From Mucilaginibacter saanensis (GTDB lineage Bacteria > Bacteroidota > Bacteroidia > Sphingobacteriales > Sphingobacteriaceae), in the NCBI RefSeq assembly GCF_014200575.1, contig NZ_JACHBZ010000019.1, positions 1-64,000 on the forward strand: 64,000 bases of DNA, written 5' to 3'. The notes under the pieces are model-generated. The model did no database searches and was not told where the DNA came from. It worked only from the letters and a program-made list of their open reading frames with translations. Each line of letters opens with the position of its first letter. The first letter of the stretch is position 1. Shown here piece after piece: positions 36,599 through 45,634 of this stretch. The position numbers and the translations under genes are program-made.

Positions 36599-37393
36599 CT
36601 ACCCCTCTGCTTTAATACTGAACAGGAACACAGCAGATTCACCCAGTATTACCTGGTCGCCCTCATTCATCGGGTGCCCTATCTGGGTAGAGTTTAGTTT
36701 TATCATTTTGCCATCAGCCGCAATATGTATCTTGGTTTTGTTACGGGGCGGTACACCACCTTCATCGGCAAATATCATAAAACACTCCCCATTCTTGTTC
36801 CATTCAATATGGGCATGCTGCCTGCTCACAAATTTGTTACTTTCGTCATTGCTGGTAGCCGGGAAAACCAGCTTATTTAGCCGGTATGATCCATTTTCGG
36901 TGACCGCTTTTTTATCCCTACCTATATTAATCTTATCGTCGGTTGCCTTAATCACATACTCATCTTGCTCAGCCTCTCCGCTCAATATACGGATATAAGC
37001 TACGGCCGACGACGCATTATGCATCACCTGCCTGCGGGTATGCATCAAAAATGCAGCGTCAAGTTCAGGAATTTTGGTTGCCTCTGCAGGCAGATCGTCG
37101 GTAAAGGTTACTTCAACGGTCCAGTCGCTGGGTAAATCAAGGGCATAGTCATCAGCTATTTTCTGTATCTCGTTCCTGAATTTTTCTTTTTCGTGCACAT
37201 AAACAGCGCCTTCATACAGGTGTTTATCATCAGGGGTGGTGGCTATAAAAAGTAACAGTTCTTTAATGTGGCTGCCCTCACCCCCTTCAACCTTTTGCAA
37301 GGCTTCCTTAATAAAACGTAACAGCGCATCACGCAGGCTTTTTACATCCCATTCCCGCTTCTCGCCCTTATTTCTGAATAAATTAAATGCCAT
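36599..37393 (-). CDS. FHA-domain protein with an FhaA-like N-terminal domain
   Basis: 264 residues from the ATG at 37393 (MAFNLFRNKGEKREWD); the TTG six bases upstream is not preferred. No signal or membrane segment. The C-terminal half (about 165-264) is a forkhead-associated phosphothreonine-binding domain, with INIGRDKK, then KFVSRQHAHIEWNKNGECFMI and EGDQVILGESAVFLF. The N-terminal half (about 15-125, LLLFIATTPDDKHLYEGAVYVHEKEKF and WTVEVTFTDDLP) resembles the layout of DUF3662 in mycobacterial FhaA, by reading and not by search. It probably reads the kinase's phospho-marks on the SEDS-PBP fusion or its partners. It lies 12 bp after the fusion gene. Confidence 0.8.
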   Translation of the reverse strand: MAFNLFRNKGEKREWDVKSLRDALLRFIKEALQKVEGGEGSHIKELLLFIATTPDDKHLYEGAVYVHEKEKFRNEIQKIADDYALDLPSDWTVEVTFTDDLPAEATKIPELDAAFLMHTRRQVMHNASSAVAYIRILSGEAEQDEYVIKATDDKINIGRDKKAVTENGSYRLNKLVFPATSNDESNKFVSRQHAHIEWNKNGECFMIFADEGGVPPRNKTKIHIAADGKMIKLNSTQIGHPMNEGDQVILGESAVFLFSIKAEG

Positions 37394-37405
37394 GCTCAAT
37401 ACTAT

Positions 37406-40400
37406 TTATGGGTTTGTTTCTTCTGTTGATGTGGTATCCTCGGGCAGGTTAATTTCTTCGGATGGTTGCACTTTTTGTGGCATCACCACCTTTTCAGGGG
37501 CAAAGCTTTTCATATAACCCTTCTTCAGCAAAAATGGTATTACATGGTTTCCGGCAAGCCTTACCGCATCTGATGACCCTCGGGTTGACTCAATGCGAAT
37601 ACAAACCACCATATTACCTGTGCCTTTGGCTTGCGGTGCAAAAAACACATACCAGCCATCATTTACACTTTTGTTTTTTACTATACGCTCCGGCGTACCG
37701 CTTTTACCAGCTACAGCTATATGCAATATAGGCACTTTTGGTGCACTTTGCATAATCATATATTGCTTAAGCAGGGTGGCATATTCCGGCTTTTCGGCCA
37801 ATTTTATACCAGGCTTTACTGATGTTGCCGTGTCGTTCTCCCGCAACACAAAACGGTTAGCCCTTAATACCCCATCGTTAGCCACGCCCGATATAAGCCG
37901 GGCCACAGCAGCCGGCGTAGCAATCAGCTCGCCCTGTCCCCAGGCCATACCCGATATACCTTTGGCCCTTGTTTTATGGATATTATTAGGGTCATATCGG
38001 GGCTTGGTATTAAATTCGGTTTTACGCCAAAGGTTACGCCATTTTTCTTCCTGCGCAGCATTTTCGACAGGCTTATTATAATAGTAGCCGCCTACGCCAT
38101 GCAGGAACATCCCGGTTTCCAGGTAAAGGTTACCCATATACTCCTCCAGGTGCTGCTGGTTGGCCAGTTTTATAAAATATACGTTGTTTGACTTGGCAAT
38201 AGCCCTGGCCATGGTGATCATACCGGTTTCATCCGGTTCAATGCCTTTGGTACGGATCCGCTCCTGGGTACTTACGTGATAAACTACGTCCGCAGCGCCT
38301 ATGCCCAGTTTGTTAAATGCCGACATGGCCGTTAATACCTTAGCTGTTGAGCCCGGTTGCGAGGCATAGGTAAAGCCCAGGTCGGTCGTGGTCATCCAGG
38401 TTGATAATTTATTCTGATCGGCTTGTGACATGGTCAGTTGATCCCAGTTATGCACCGGCGGCAGCGGGTACAGTGCCGATGCCAATACATCGCCGGTATT
38501 GGCCTCCATTACCACAACCGATACCCTGTTATCCCATAACGAAGTATCGGCAGCTATAGATTGCTGTATGCTGCTTTGCAGTTCCGCATCAACCGTAAGC
38601 TGCACATCGCGGTTCTTGTTTTTAAAGGCAGCTATTTCAGGGCCGTTGATATCGGCCAGCAATAAAGGGGCAAGTGCGCTATAATCGCGTTTATTCACTG
38701 TCATCTCCTTTACCCCGCGTGGTAAAAAGCGATCTTCCTGGTAACGTGATGCCTTTACGTTATAACTGGCTACAGGCATTTTAAAGCCCCGCAGCTCGGC
38801 CGCGTGTTCATACTCGGCAAAATAACCGTTGGTACTGCCATTAAATACACCGGTATTTACATCGCCTGTCCAAAAAAACATTTGTTCTTCAAACGGATAA
38901 TACCTGTCCAGTCGCTTGTGCATGGCCGAATCCAGGTCATAATGCATTGAACCGGTAGCATCCATTTTAGCTTTTTGCTTTTCAATCAGTTCCGGCTTGC
39001 TGGTAGCCAGTATTAAACCATTGCGGTCCAGCAGCGAACCTGCCTGCAGTTTATTCATCAAAATGGCAATGCGCGGATTATAGCTAAACATGCGCAGCCC
39101 ACTTTTGTCTGCCACTAACGATGGCTTTACTACCCACTTTTTATTGTCGGTACTATAGCGCGATACGTTTACCGTGAGCAAAATAACTGCCGCAAGGGCT
39201 GCAGCAAGAGCAGGAACCAGGTTCTTATCCTGTTGTTTGGTGATAAAGCTCATTTGCACCGCGGTACCTTTTACTGATGATACCGACAGCAAAAAGCCCG
39301 CAGCCAGCATATTAATAACCAGCGAAGAACCACCATAACTTTCAAAAGGCAATGATACGCCTGAAAGAGGCAAGGCCCCTATAGAGCCTCCTGCAATAAG
39401 CAAAAATTGCACAAACGTACAAGTGCCTATACCGGCGCTGAGATAAAACAGCAAAGGCGTACCTGTTTGCCGCCCAATAATAATAGACCGATGTAGGTAG
39501 AGTAAGAATAGTATAAAAATACCCGCCATACCGGCCCAGCCAAACTCCTCGCCTATGGAGGGTAATATCATATCGGTATGTGCCTCAGGAATGGTTTTGG
39601 CAAAGCCTTGCCCCACTCCTGTACCACTTAACCCTCCGCTGGCCATGGCCCAAAGACCGTTAGCTACCTGGTCGCCGCCATATACTTCATTGTTCCAGGG
39701 ATCCTGCCATATCGCTTTACGTTCCACTAAACGCTCCACCGGCCCGGGGATAATCTTATCCAGACCGGGAATTTTATCAATAGTTAAAAACGCGGTGATC
39801 ACAATAAGTGCCATCAATGATGACTCACTCAGCAAGCGGGGTTTTAAAAATGCTACAAGGCCCCATATTCCAAAGGTGATGATTGCGCTAAGCCAAACAT
39901 TTTCAAACAACCACATGGCCAGTACAAATAGCAGGATGTAACCTGCCATGTACAGGAAATCACCGCGCGAAAAGGAGAACAGGATAATGAATGTAAAACA
40001 GATCACCATGGCCGGCCCCAGATCGCCCAGTACTAAAAACAGAAGCAGCGTAAGCACGGTTGCTATTAATGCAAATGAAAAAAAAGACCAGCGTTTACTT
40101 AAGCTTGCATACTGACTTATAAATTTTTCATTAGCGGCAAAAAAGCCCGCCAGAAATATCATGATCAGATATTTCACAATCTCGCTGGGCTGCACACCCA
40201 ACAGGTTCACTTTTACACCGCTCCCTTCGGGGCCTGTTCCAAATAATATGGTGCTGAACAGTAAAGCCATAGCCACTATAGCCCAGGGCCAGCCATTGGC
40301 AGCACTGCGTATCCGCTTAAACAGCAGCAGCCGGTACAAAGTTGAATCGGCGTTAAAACGGCGCAGGTTAAAAAACTGCAGTATGCAAATACCTGCAACG

Positions 40401-41551
40401 CCGATGCCCAGGTACACCAATGTATCCTTGGCCAAAAAACGATCTCGCAGGGGATCTTGCAGCGATAATAGTGTAAGGAACGAAATACCGGTCAGCAGCA
40501 TTATAAGCGGCAGTATCAATTGATCGGCCTGCGGATAACGACTACTGAGCAACAGGTGAATAATGATGAAACCGGCGAAAAAGCTGCCTGCAATAATCCA
40601 GTACCATTCATTAAAATCATCCTGGGTACGTACAATAAACGCCCCTTCTTTTTTAAGGATATTAAAATCGCGGGTTGACAGGAGTTTTATACTGTGCGGT
40701 GCCTGCGAAAAATTGATCGTTTTGTCTTTATCCAACTCCACCACACCCTGCGAGCGGCCAAACTCAAAACCAGGCTGCAAGGGCAACAGTTCAAAGGCTT
40801 TGCCCGTGGGCAGATTTTTAAACTCGTAATTACCACCTGCATCGGTGCGGGCAAAGGCAGTGAGCCATTGCAGCTGACGCTTTTTATCAGCGTTGATCAC
40901 GTAAACCTCCTTAAAGGCTGCCGTGGCCTGAACTGTTGTTCCTTTGGCACCCGTTTCCTCATCGGTATAAATGCTATCCTGCGGCAATATCATGGCCAGG
41001 CGCACCAATACACCCGCTACGGCTTGTTCTTTATGCTTAATGGTACCTCGGATACTGTATTGCCCGAGGTTAAGATCGGTTTGTGGAGGAATTTGCGGCG
41101 GATGATTTTTTTCCTGCGTAAACCTGACAGAATCATCGCCGGTATAACCCAGCAAAGAGCGGGATACCAATACCCTTTTTTTAAATGACTCGCCGCCATT
41201 CTCAAAGGCATCGTCGGCATTTACATAGTATTTGCGCTTATTGATCTCCCCAGCATTATCAAACTCCTGGCCCGCACGTGCCTTGGAAGCAATGGTTGCC
41301 CGGATGTAATCAACATCTTTAGGATCATCAAAATAATAACCCTTTTTTAGCAGGGCAGCCACATTGCCAGCAGTATTGGGTGTATTAAGGTTTACAATAG
41401 TGCCATCCTTAAGCCGTTTATCAACATCAGTAAATTTTTGCTGCAGTACCGAGTATAACTTAACAAACAGTATAGCCAGTACAATACCTGTCAGCAATAA
41501 AAAAAGCCGCTCCATTCCCCTGCCGGGTGCTTTTGGTGTATCCTTATCCAT
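37406..41551 (-). CDS. SEDS glycosyltransferase fused to a penicillin-binding transpeptidase
   Basis: 1381 residues. An N-terminal membrane anchor (about 15-33) is followed by a soluble region with a carboxypeptidase-regulatory-like beta domain (about 162-265). A FtsW/RodA domain with about ten membrane segments follows (about 316-760): VQPSEIVKYL, LGDLGPAMV with D510 at the expected catalytic aspartate, PSIGEEFGWAGM and LPLSGVSLPFESYGGSSLV. A further membrane segment (about 780-795) leads into a class B PBP part with the transpeptidase motifs S1068-T-A-K, S1121-N-N and K1283-S-G-T. SEDS proteins polymerise and class B PBPs cross-link peptidoglycan; they normally act as separate subunits. Its start overlaps the PP2C stop by one base (TAATG). 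Confidence 0.93.
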   Translation of the reverse strand: MDKDTPKAPGRGMERLFLLLTGIVLAILFVKLYSVLQQKFTDVDKRLKDGTIVNLNTPNTAGNVAALLKKGYYFDDPKDVDYIRATIASKARAGQEFDNAGEINKRKYYVNADDAFENGGESFKKRVLVSRSLLGYTGDDSVRFTQEKNHPPQIPPQTDLNLGQYSIRGTIKHKEQAVAGVLVRLAMILPQDSIYTDEETGAKGTTVQATAAFKEVYVINADKKRQLQWLTAFARTDAGGNYEFKNLPTGKAFELLPLQPGFEFGRSQGVVELDKDKTINFSQAPHSIKLLSTRDFNILKKEGAFIVRTQDDFNEWYWIIAGSFFAGFIIIHLLLSSRYPQADQLILPLIMLLTGISFLTLLSLQDPLRDRFLAKDTLVYLGIGVAGICILQFFNLRRFNADSTLYRLLLFKRIRSAANGWPWAIVAMALLFSTILFGTGPEGSGVKVNLLGVQPSEIVKYLIMIFLAGFFAANEKFISQYASLSKRWSFFSFALIATVLTLLLFLVLGDLGPAMVICFTFIILFSFSRGDFLYMAGYILLFVLAMWLFENVWLSAIITFGIWGLVAFLKPRLLSESSLMALIVITAFLTIDKIPGLDKIIPGPVERLVERKAIWQDPWNNEVYGGDQVANGLWAMASGGLSGTGVGQGFAKTIPEAHTDMILPSIGEEFGWAGMAGIFILFLLYLHRSIIIGRQTGTPLLFYLSAGIGTCTFVQFLLIAGGSIGALPLSGVSLPFESYGGSSLVINMLAAGFLLSVSSVKGTAVQMSFITKQQDKNLVPALAAALAAVILLTVNVSRYSTDNKKWVVKPSLVADKSGLRMFSYNPRIAILMNKLQAGSLLDRNGLILATSKPELIEKQKAKMDATGSMHYDLDSAMHKRLDRYYPFEEQMFFWTGDVNTGVFNGSTNGYFAEYEHAAELRGFKMPVASYNVKASRYQEDRFLPRGVKEMTVNKRDYSALAPLLLADINGPEIAAFKNKNRDVQLTVDAELQSSIQQSIAADTSLWDNRVSVVVMEANTGDVLASALYPLPPVHNWDQLTMSQADQNKLSTWMTTTDLGFTYASQPGSTAKVLTAMSAFNKLGIGAADVVYHVSTQERIRTKGIEPDETGMITMARAIAKSNNVYFIKLANQQHLEEYMGNLYLETGMFLHGVGGYYYNKPVENAAQEEKWRNLWRKTEFNTKPRYDPNNIHKTRAKGISGMAWGQGELIATPAAVARLISGVANDGVLRANRFVLRENDTATSVKPGIKLAEKPEYATLLKQYMIMQSAPKVPILHIAVAGKSGTPERIVKNKSVNDGWYVFFAPQAKGTGNMVVCIRIESTRGSSDAVRLAGNHVIPFLLKKGYMKSFAPEKVVMPQKVQPSEEINLPEDTTSTEETNP

Positions 41552-42978
41552 TATTTTTTTGCTGGTTTTGATAAGGTATCTATTTTAAACATGCCGCCAA
41601 ACAGCCGGCCAGAAACCTGTTTATTACCAGGGAAGATATAAGATGTTTGCACCGGAACAACACAATTATTAAACACCACATGTTTTAATACCAACGCATC
41701 ATTATGGGTGGCCACGGCTACTTTAAAACCATTAAATGTTACGCTATCCAATACAATGTATTTACTGGTTGCAGCCAAAGCAATCCCCGGCCCGTTGTAG
41801 GTTGAATCGCGTTTAAACACAATATTGCCTTTAGCCTTTATGTATAAACTGTCCCGATTAATGTGCAGGGTATCGCTCAATACAATCGGTTCTTTAAAAT
41901 CGGCGTCTGAAAGTATCAGGGTGTTTCCCTTTAGCTTGTTAATGGTGTCCTGTAGTTTCAATTCCGCTGCATTATGCACTTTTACGGGCGCAGCAATTAC
42001 ACTTACCGGGGTCTGTTTTAGTTGGTAATTGAGCCAAAATTGCCAAACAAAACCGGCTAACGCCAAGGCCAATAATATAAAGAGCACTACCATAGTACCA
42101 CGACTGCTCTTTTGCTTTACAGGCACTGTTGAAGGGCCATCAGGCAGCCGGGGTTGTGCCAATGGGTCAACAATTTCGTCCATTACTTTGGTAGCAGCGG
42201 CAGGACGTGTAGCGCTATGCTGGCGTGGGGCCTTATCATTTTGTACCAGCACCACGGTTACATTGTCTTTACCGCCTTTACTATTGGCCGCATCTATCAG
42301 TTTCTGTCCCTTATCTGAAAGCTGGCCGCGGCCTGTAAGTATGCCCGAGATTAGGCTTTTATCAACCAGATCGGTAAGGCCATCACTACAAACAAGCAAG
42401 GTATCTCCGGGTAAAAACGGAGATTGCCCGGTTTCTACAAAATCAGGATCTTTGGCTATCTGCGGATTAAAGCCCAGGGCCTTATTGATCTCGTTACGTT
42501 TTGGATGATCCATCGCGGCTTCTTCGCTCAAGCGGCCCGAGTCTTCCAGGAAACCAACAAAGGAATGATCTTTTGAAATTTTTATCAGGGAATTATCGCG
42601 CAGTAAATACAAACGCGTATCGCCTACATGGGCGTAATAAAACTCATTGTTCTGAATGTCAATTACGGCCAGCGTTAATACACAGGCCATATTTTGCAGC
42701 TCTTTATCTTCCTGTTTACGGTTATAGATACGCTCATTAGCAATGGCAATGGTATTTACCAATAAGGGCAAAACATCACCGGCAATGTATGATAGCTGCT
42801 GCACAATACAAGCGCGTGCCATTTCAGCCGCAACCTCGCCGCCTACATAGCCACCAACCCCGTCAATTACACAGGCAATAATAAAATTGCCATCATCGGC
42901 TTTCTGGGCAATAAAGGTATCCTCATTATTATCCCTTTGCTTACCAATATCTGTTATTCCGAAAAAATTATTTGCCAT
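41551..42978 (-). CDS. PP2C-type Ser/Thr phosphatase with membrane anchor and periplasmic repeat region
   Basis: 475 residues. The cytoplasmic PP2C domain (about 1-240) has RDNNEDTF, VIDGVGGYVGGEVA, HVGDTRLYLL, LVCSDGLTDLV and GGKDNVTVVLV, so the metal-binding aspartates are present. A membrane segment follows at about 292-312 (MVVLFILLALALAGFVWQF). The C-terminal 150 residues outside the membrane are rich in short strand-turn units (TLILSDADF, SLYIKAKGNIVFKRDS, YIVLDSVTFNGF) and look like a small right-handed beta-helix. This is like PstP in layout, but with a different outer domain. It is translationally coupled to the SEDS-PBP gene. Confidence 0.92.
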   Translation of the reverse strand: MANNFFGITDIGKQRDNNEDTFIAQKADDGNFIIACVIDGVGGYVGGEVAAEMARACIVQQLSYIAGDVLPLLVNTIAIANERIYNRKQEDKELQNMACVLTLAVIDIQNNEFYYAHVGDTRLYLLRDNSLIKISKDHSFVGFLEDSGRLSEEAAMDHPKRNEINKALGFNPQIAKDPDFVETGQSPFLPGDTLLVCSDGLTDLVDKSLISGILTGRGQLSDKGQKLIDAANSKGGKDNVTVVLVQNDKAPRQHSATRPAAATKVMDEIVDPLAQPRLPDGPSTVPVKQKSSRGTMVVLFILLALALAGFVWQFWLNYQLKQTPVSVIAAPVKVHNAAELKLQDTINKLKGNTLILSDADFKEPIVLSDTLHINRDSLYIKAKGNIVFKRDSTYNGPGIALAATSKYIVLDSVTFNGFKVAVATHNDALVLKHVVFNNCVVPVQTSYIFPGNKQVSGRLFGGMFKIDTLSKPAKK

Positions 42979-43068
42979 GGTTTTTACTGGAATTTTTTAT
43001 GTCGATAAAGTGAGCCGCCAATAATAAAACACATATTGCTAACAGCCCAAATGATAATATTTGTGACA

Positions 43069-44031
43069 TTATGCTTCTGGTTTAAATATGTTGATGCCGA
43101 TTATACCATTCAGTAATATTTTGGAGTTAAACGGCAGCTGAACCCATTGCGGTGAATTTACATCGCTTTGTATTACTTCCTGCTCGTTAATCAGCGTGCG
43201 CTCACCAAACGAAGCCATGTAAAGTTTACCATCGGCCTTATTAAGGCGGATGCGCAGATGCGGTGTGTTTACCCAATCACTCGGTATTTTAAATACGGCC
43301 TGCTCCTCCCTTGTTTCTTCGTTACCTGATACCACGATGTCATCATCCTTCATCAGATATTCCACTTTACGACCTACAAACTGTTTATCGGGCATAATGG
43401 TATCCAGACGGGCCAACACCTTTTCGCCGGGTTTGGCTACTTCCTTTTCATTATAATGCAGGTCATTGGCGTAAGGCAATTCGTAATAGCCCTCGCTGTA
43501 ATAAGTAAAACCCTTTAGTATATCATTACTGATATCAAGCGTTTGGGCCACACCGGTATGGCGCGGAATAAACGTTACCCGCAGGTTTTCTTCCTTTTTA
43601 TTGCTGCCAGGTAACAGCTTGCCTATAAAGCCCTTATCTCCCTTGGCATAATCAGGATGAGAAACCAACCTGAACACCCATTTTGAACTGGATGGCTCTA
43701 CCTTTTTACCCACCTCCTGGTGTTCGCGCAGCAGCTCGTAAAATTTTTTTACGGATTCATGCACGATGATGCCAAAAAGCCCTGACCGGTTATTGATAAA
43801 ATCCTGGTAATCTTCTTCGTTAAAACTGATAATATATTCGTGATAAAACACTACGCGGTCGGCAAAGGAAAGCTGACCGATAGATTCTTTAAATTTTTCA
43901 ATGATGTACAGATATACATCATCGGGAGTAAGTGCCTTAATGGTTGCAGCAGCGGCAGTTACGGGTTTACCATTAGGTAAAAACCAGTCCTGCAGACCTA
44001 TCTTTTGCCAAAACGTTGATTTTGATTCCAT
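43069..44031 (-). CDS. Uncharacterised protein with a degenerate FHA-like C-terminus
   Basis: 320 residues, cytoplasmic (no signal or membrane segment). I do not recognise the first 160 residues (TPDDVYLYIIEKFKESIGQLSFADRVVFYHEYIIS). From about 210 the sequence has HLRIRLNKADGKLYMASFGERTLINEQEVIQ, then WVQLPFNSKILLNGIIGINIF. This reads like the second half of an FHA domain (NGTxVN and the final strands). It lies between the kinase and the phosphatase, so it is probably a phosphoprotein-binding adaptor or a kinase substrate. Confidence 0.6.
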   Translation of the reverse strand: MESKSTFWQKIGLQDWFLPNGKPVTAAAATIKALTPDDVYLYIIEKFKESIGQLSFADRVVFYHEYIISFNEEDYQDFINNRSGLFGIIVHESVKKFYELLREHQEVGKKVEPSSSKWVFRLVSHPDYAKGDKGFIGKLLPGSNKKEENLRVTFIPRHTGVAQTLDISNDILKGFTYYSEGYYELPYANDLHYNEKEVAKPGEKVLARLDTIMPDKQFVGRKVEYLMKDDDIVVSGNEETREEQAVFKIPSDWVNTPHLRIRLNKADGKLYMASFGERTLINEQEVIQSDVNSPQWVQLPFNSKILLNGIIGINIFKPEA

Positions 44032-44070
44032 TCAGTTATACTTTTTGCTATTAACTGGTTAACGCTGTCA

Positions 44071-45501
44071 TTAAAAATTCAAATTGGAGGTATCCTTTGT
44101 TTTTGCGCTATCGCGATAAAACTGCGGCTCTTCCTTACCTGTTTTATTGTACTTCATCCCCTTAAGTATTGAGTCGGCCTGCGAATCAACCTCCGGCGGG
44201 ATACCCGATTCATCCCTGGCAGGTGTAGTATCTTGTTTTACCGCTTCCTGCTTTGGCGGGTTGGTAATATGCGGAATGCTATCAATTGTTTTTTTTGATG
44301 GTTTAAAAAGCCTGCTGTATACGCCATGGTATATCTTGTCGCCAAATTTGCTTAATACCACTGCCGAAAAAACAGTAAAGCTGCAAAGCAAAACCATAAA
44401 CAACACAAAAACCGGTTTTGACATACGTATCTGCTTTCCGTTATGCTGAACCAGGTCAGCATCGGCTAACGGCAAAGTTTGCACCTTATTATTTTCGGCT
44501 TCCTGATAATACAGGAGTAAGCCCTGCAAACGTTCGTTCTCCTTCAGTAAAACCGATGCGTTCCAACCGTTATCTTCGTGATTATTACTTACAGTGGCTA
44601 TGCTACTATGCATCAGGGTATCCTGCAGCTCCATGCCGTTGGTAAAGCGGTTTGCCGTATCTTTCTCCAAACATTTGGCTACAATTTGCAGTAACCATGC
44701 AGGCACCAGCATCTCATGCTCTTTCTTTTTGTCAGTCCAGTTTTGTGGCAGGTTGTTTTTACGCAGCTCCATTACATCGGGCACAGGCGTTTCCATGTGG
44801 GCCAGCATTACCGCATTACGGGCAGTTTCGCCATTATCACGCAGCGGAAAAGGCACCTGCCCTGCAATCAATTCATACAATATGATACCATAGCTGTATA
44901 CATCGGTCTGGAAATACATCAGGCCCTCATTTTGCTCCGGTGCCATAAATTCAATAGCCCCGGCATGCCTGATGCTGGTGCGGCGCTGATCATCAGACAT
45001 AGCCGAAAGACCAAAATCAAGCAGCACGTAGTTTCCCGTATGAATATTGAACTTTACGTTATTACTTTTGATGTCGCCATGTTTTACCGAAACTTTATGA
45101 CAGTGCGAAAGGGCGTTAGCCAGCTGGTCGGCCAGTTTAATGATTTCCTTTATGGTAAAAATGGCCTCATGCGGAGGTTTCAAGAGATCTTCCAGATCGG
45201 GCCCATCAATGTATTCCATCTCAATAAACGGGAACGAACCACTTTCTGTGATCCCCGAATTCAGGATCTTAACTACATTGGGGTTGGGCTCTTCATTTAC
45301 CTTTTTTAGTTTTTCAACCTCATTCTGAAAATTGCGGAAATTTTTATCGTCGGTACTTTCGGTATGTATGGGGGTAGGCAATAACTTTACTGCGGTAATA
45401 ATAGGGCCATAACGCCGGCCTTTATAAACGGAGCCCTGCCCGCCCGTTCGCAAAGCCCCCATATTCTCCAAACCCTCGGTTATTGTAAATACTTTGCTCA
45501 T
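44071..45501 (-). CDS. Membrane-anchored Hanks-type Ser/Thr protein kinase
   Basis: 476 residues. The kinase domain covers about 8-295: glycine loop RTGGQGSVYKG (18-28), lysine K39 in ITAVKLL, catalytic loop VKHGDIKSNN (H141-G-D143), D162 in LLDFGLS, and MAPEQ. The residue before the catalytic aspartate is glycine and not arginine, so it is a non-RD kinase. One membrane segment follows (about 362-384, VFVLFMVLLCSFTVFSAVVL), then about 90 Pro/Lys/Asp-rich residues outside. There are no PASTA repeats. It is the first gene of the operon, with phosphatase and FHA proteins downstream; the substrate is probably the SEDS-PBP protein or the FHA protein. Confidence 0.93.
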   Translation of the reverse strand: MSKVFTITEGLENMGALRTGGQGSVYKGRRYGPIITAVKLLPTPIHTESTDDKNFRNFQNEVEKLKKVNEEPNPNVVKILNSGITESGSFPFIEMEYIDGPDLEDLLKPPHEAIFTIKEIIKLADQLANALSHCHKVSVKHGDIKSNNVKFNIHTGNYVLLDFGLSAMSDDQRRTSIRHAGAIEFMAPEQNEGLMYFQTDVYSYGIILYELIAGQVPFPLRDNGETARNAVMLAHMETPVPDVMELRKNNLPQNWTDKKKEHEMLVPAWLLQIVAKCLEKDTANRFTNGMELQDTLMHSSIATVSNNHEDNGWNASVLLKENERLQGLLLYYQEAENNKVQTLPLADADLVQHNGKQIRMSKPVFVLFMVLLCSFTVFSAVVLSKFGDKIYHGVYSRLFKPSKKTIDSIPHITNPPKQEAVKQDTTPARDESGIPPEVDSQADSILKGMKYNKTGKEEPQFYRDSAKTKDTSNLNF

Positions 45502-45557
45502 TGAGTAGTTGTACTTTCGGTGCTATACGCGTAAAATAACATCATATTAAACATTCA

Positions 45558-45573
45558 GTTATGTCAACATAAC
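45558..45573. promoter_or_regulatory. Palindrome GTTATGTCAACATAAC upstream of the kinase gene
   Basis: Perfect 7-bp arms around CA, 57-72 bp before the kinase ATG at 45501. The position and symmetry suit an operator for the operon. No clear TAnnTTTG promoter box was found nearby, and the regulator is unknown. Confidence 0.45.
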
Positions 45574-45634
45574 GCACTCATTAGTGTTTGGTATAAAAAT
45601 AGGAAAAAAAATATCGGAAGGAGATTTTAGATTG

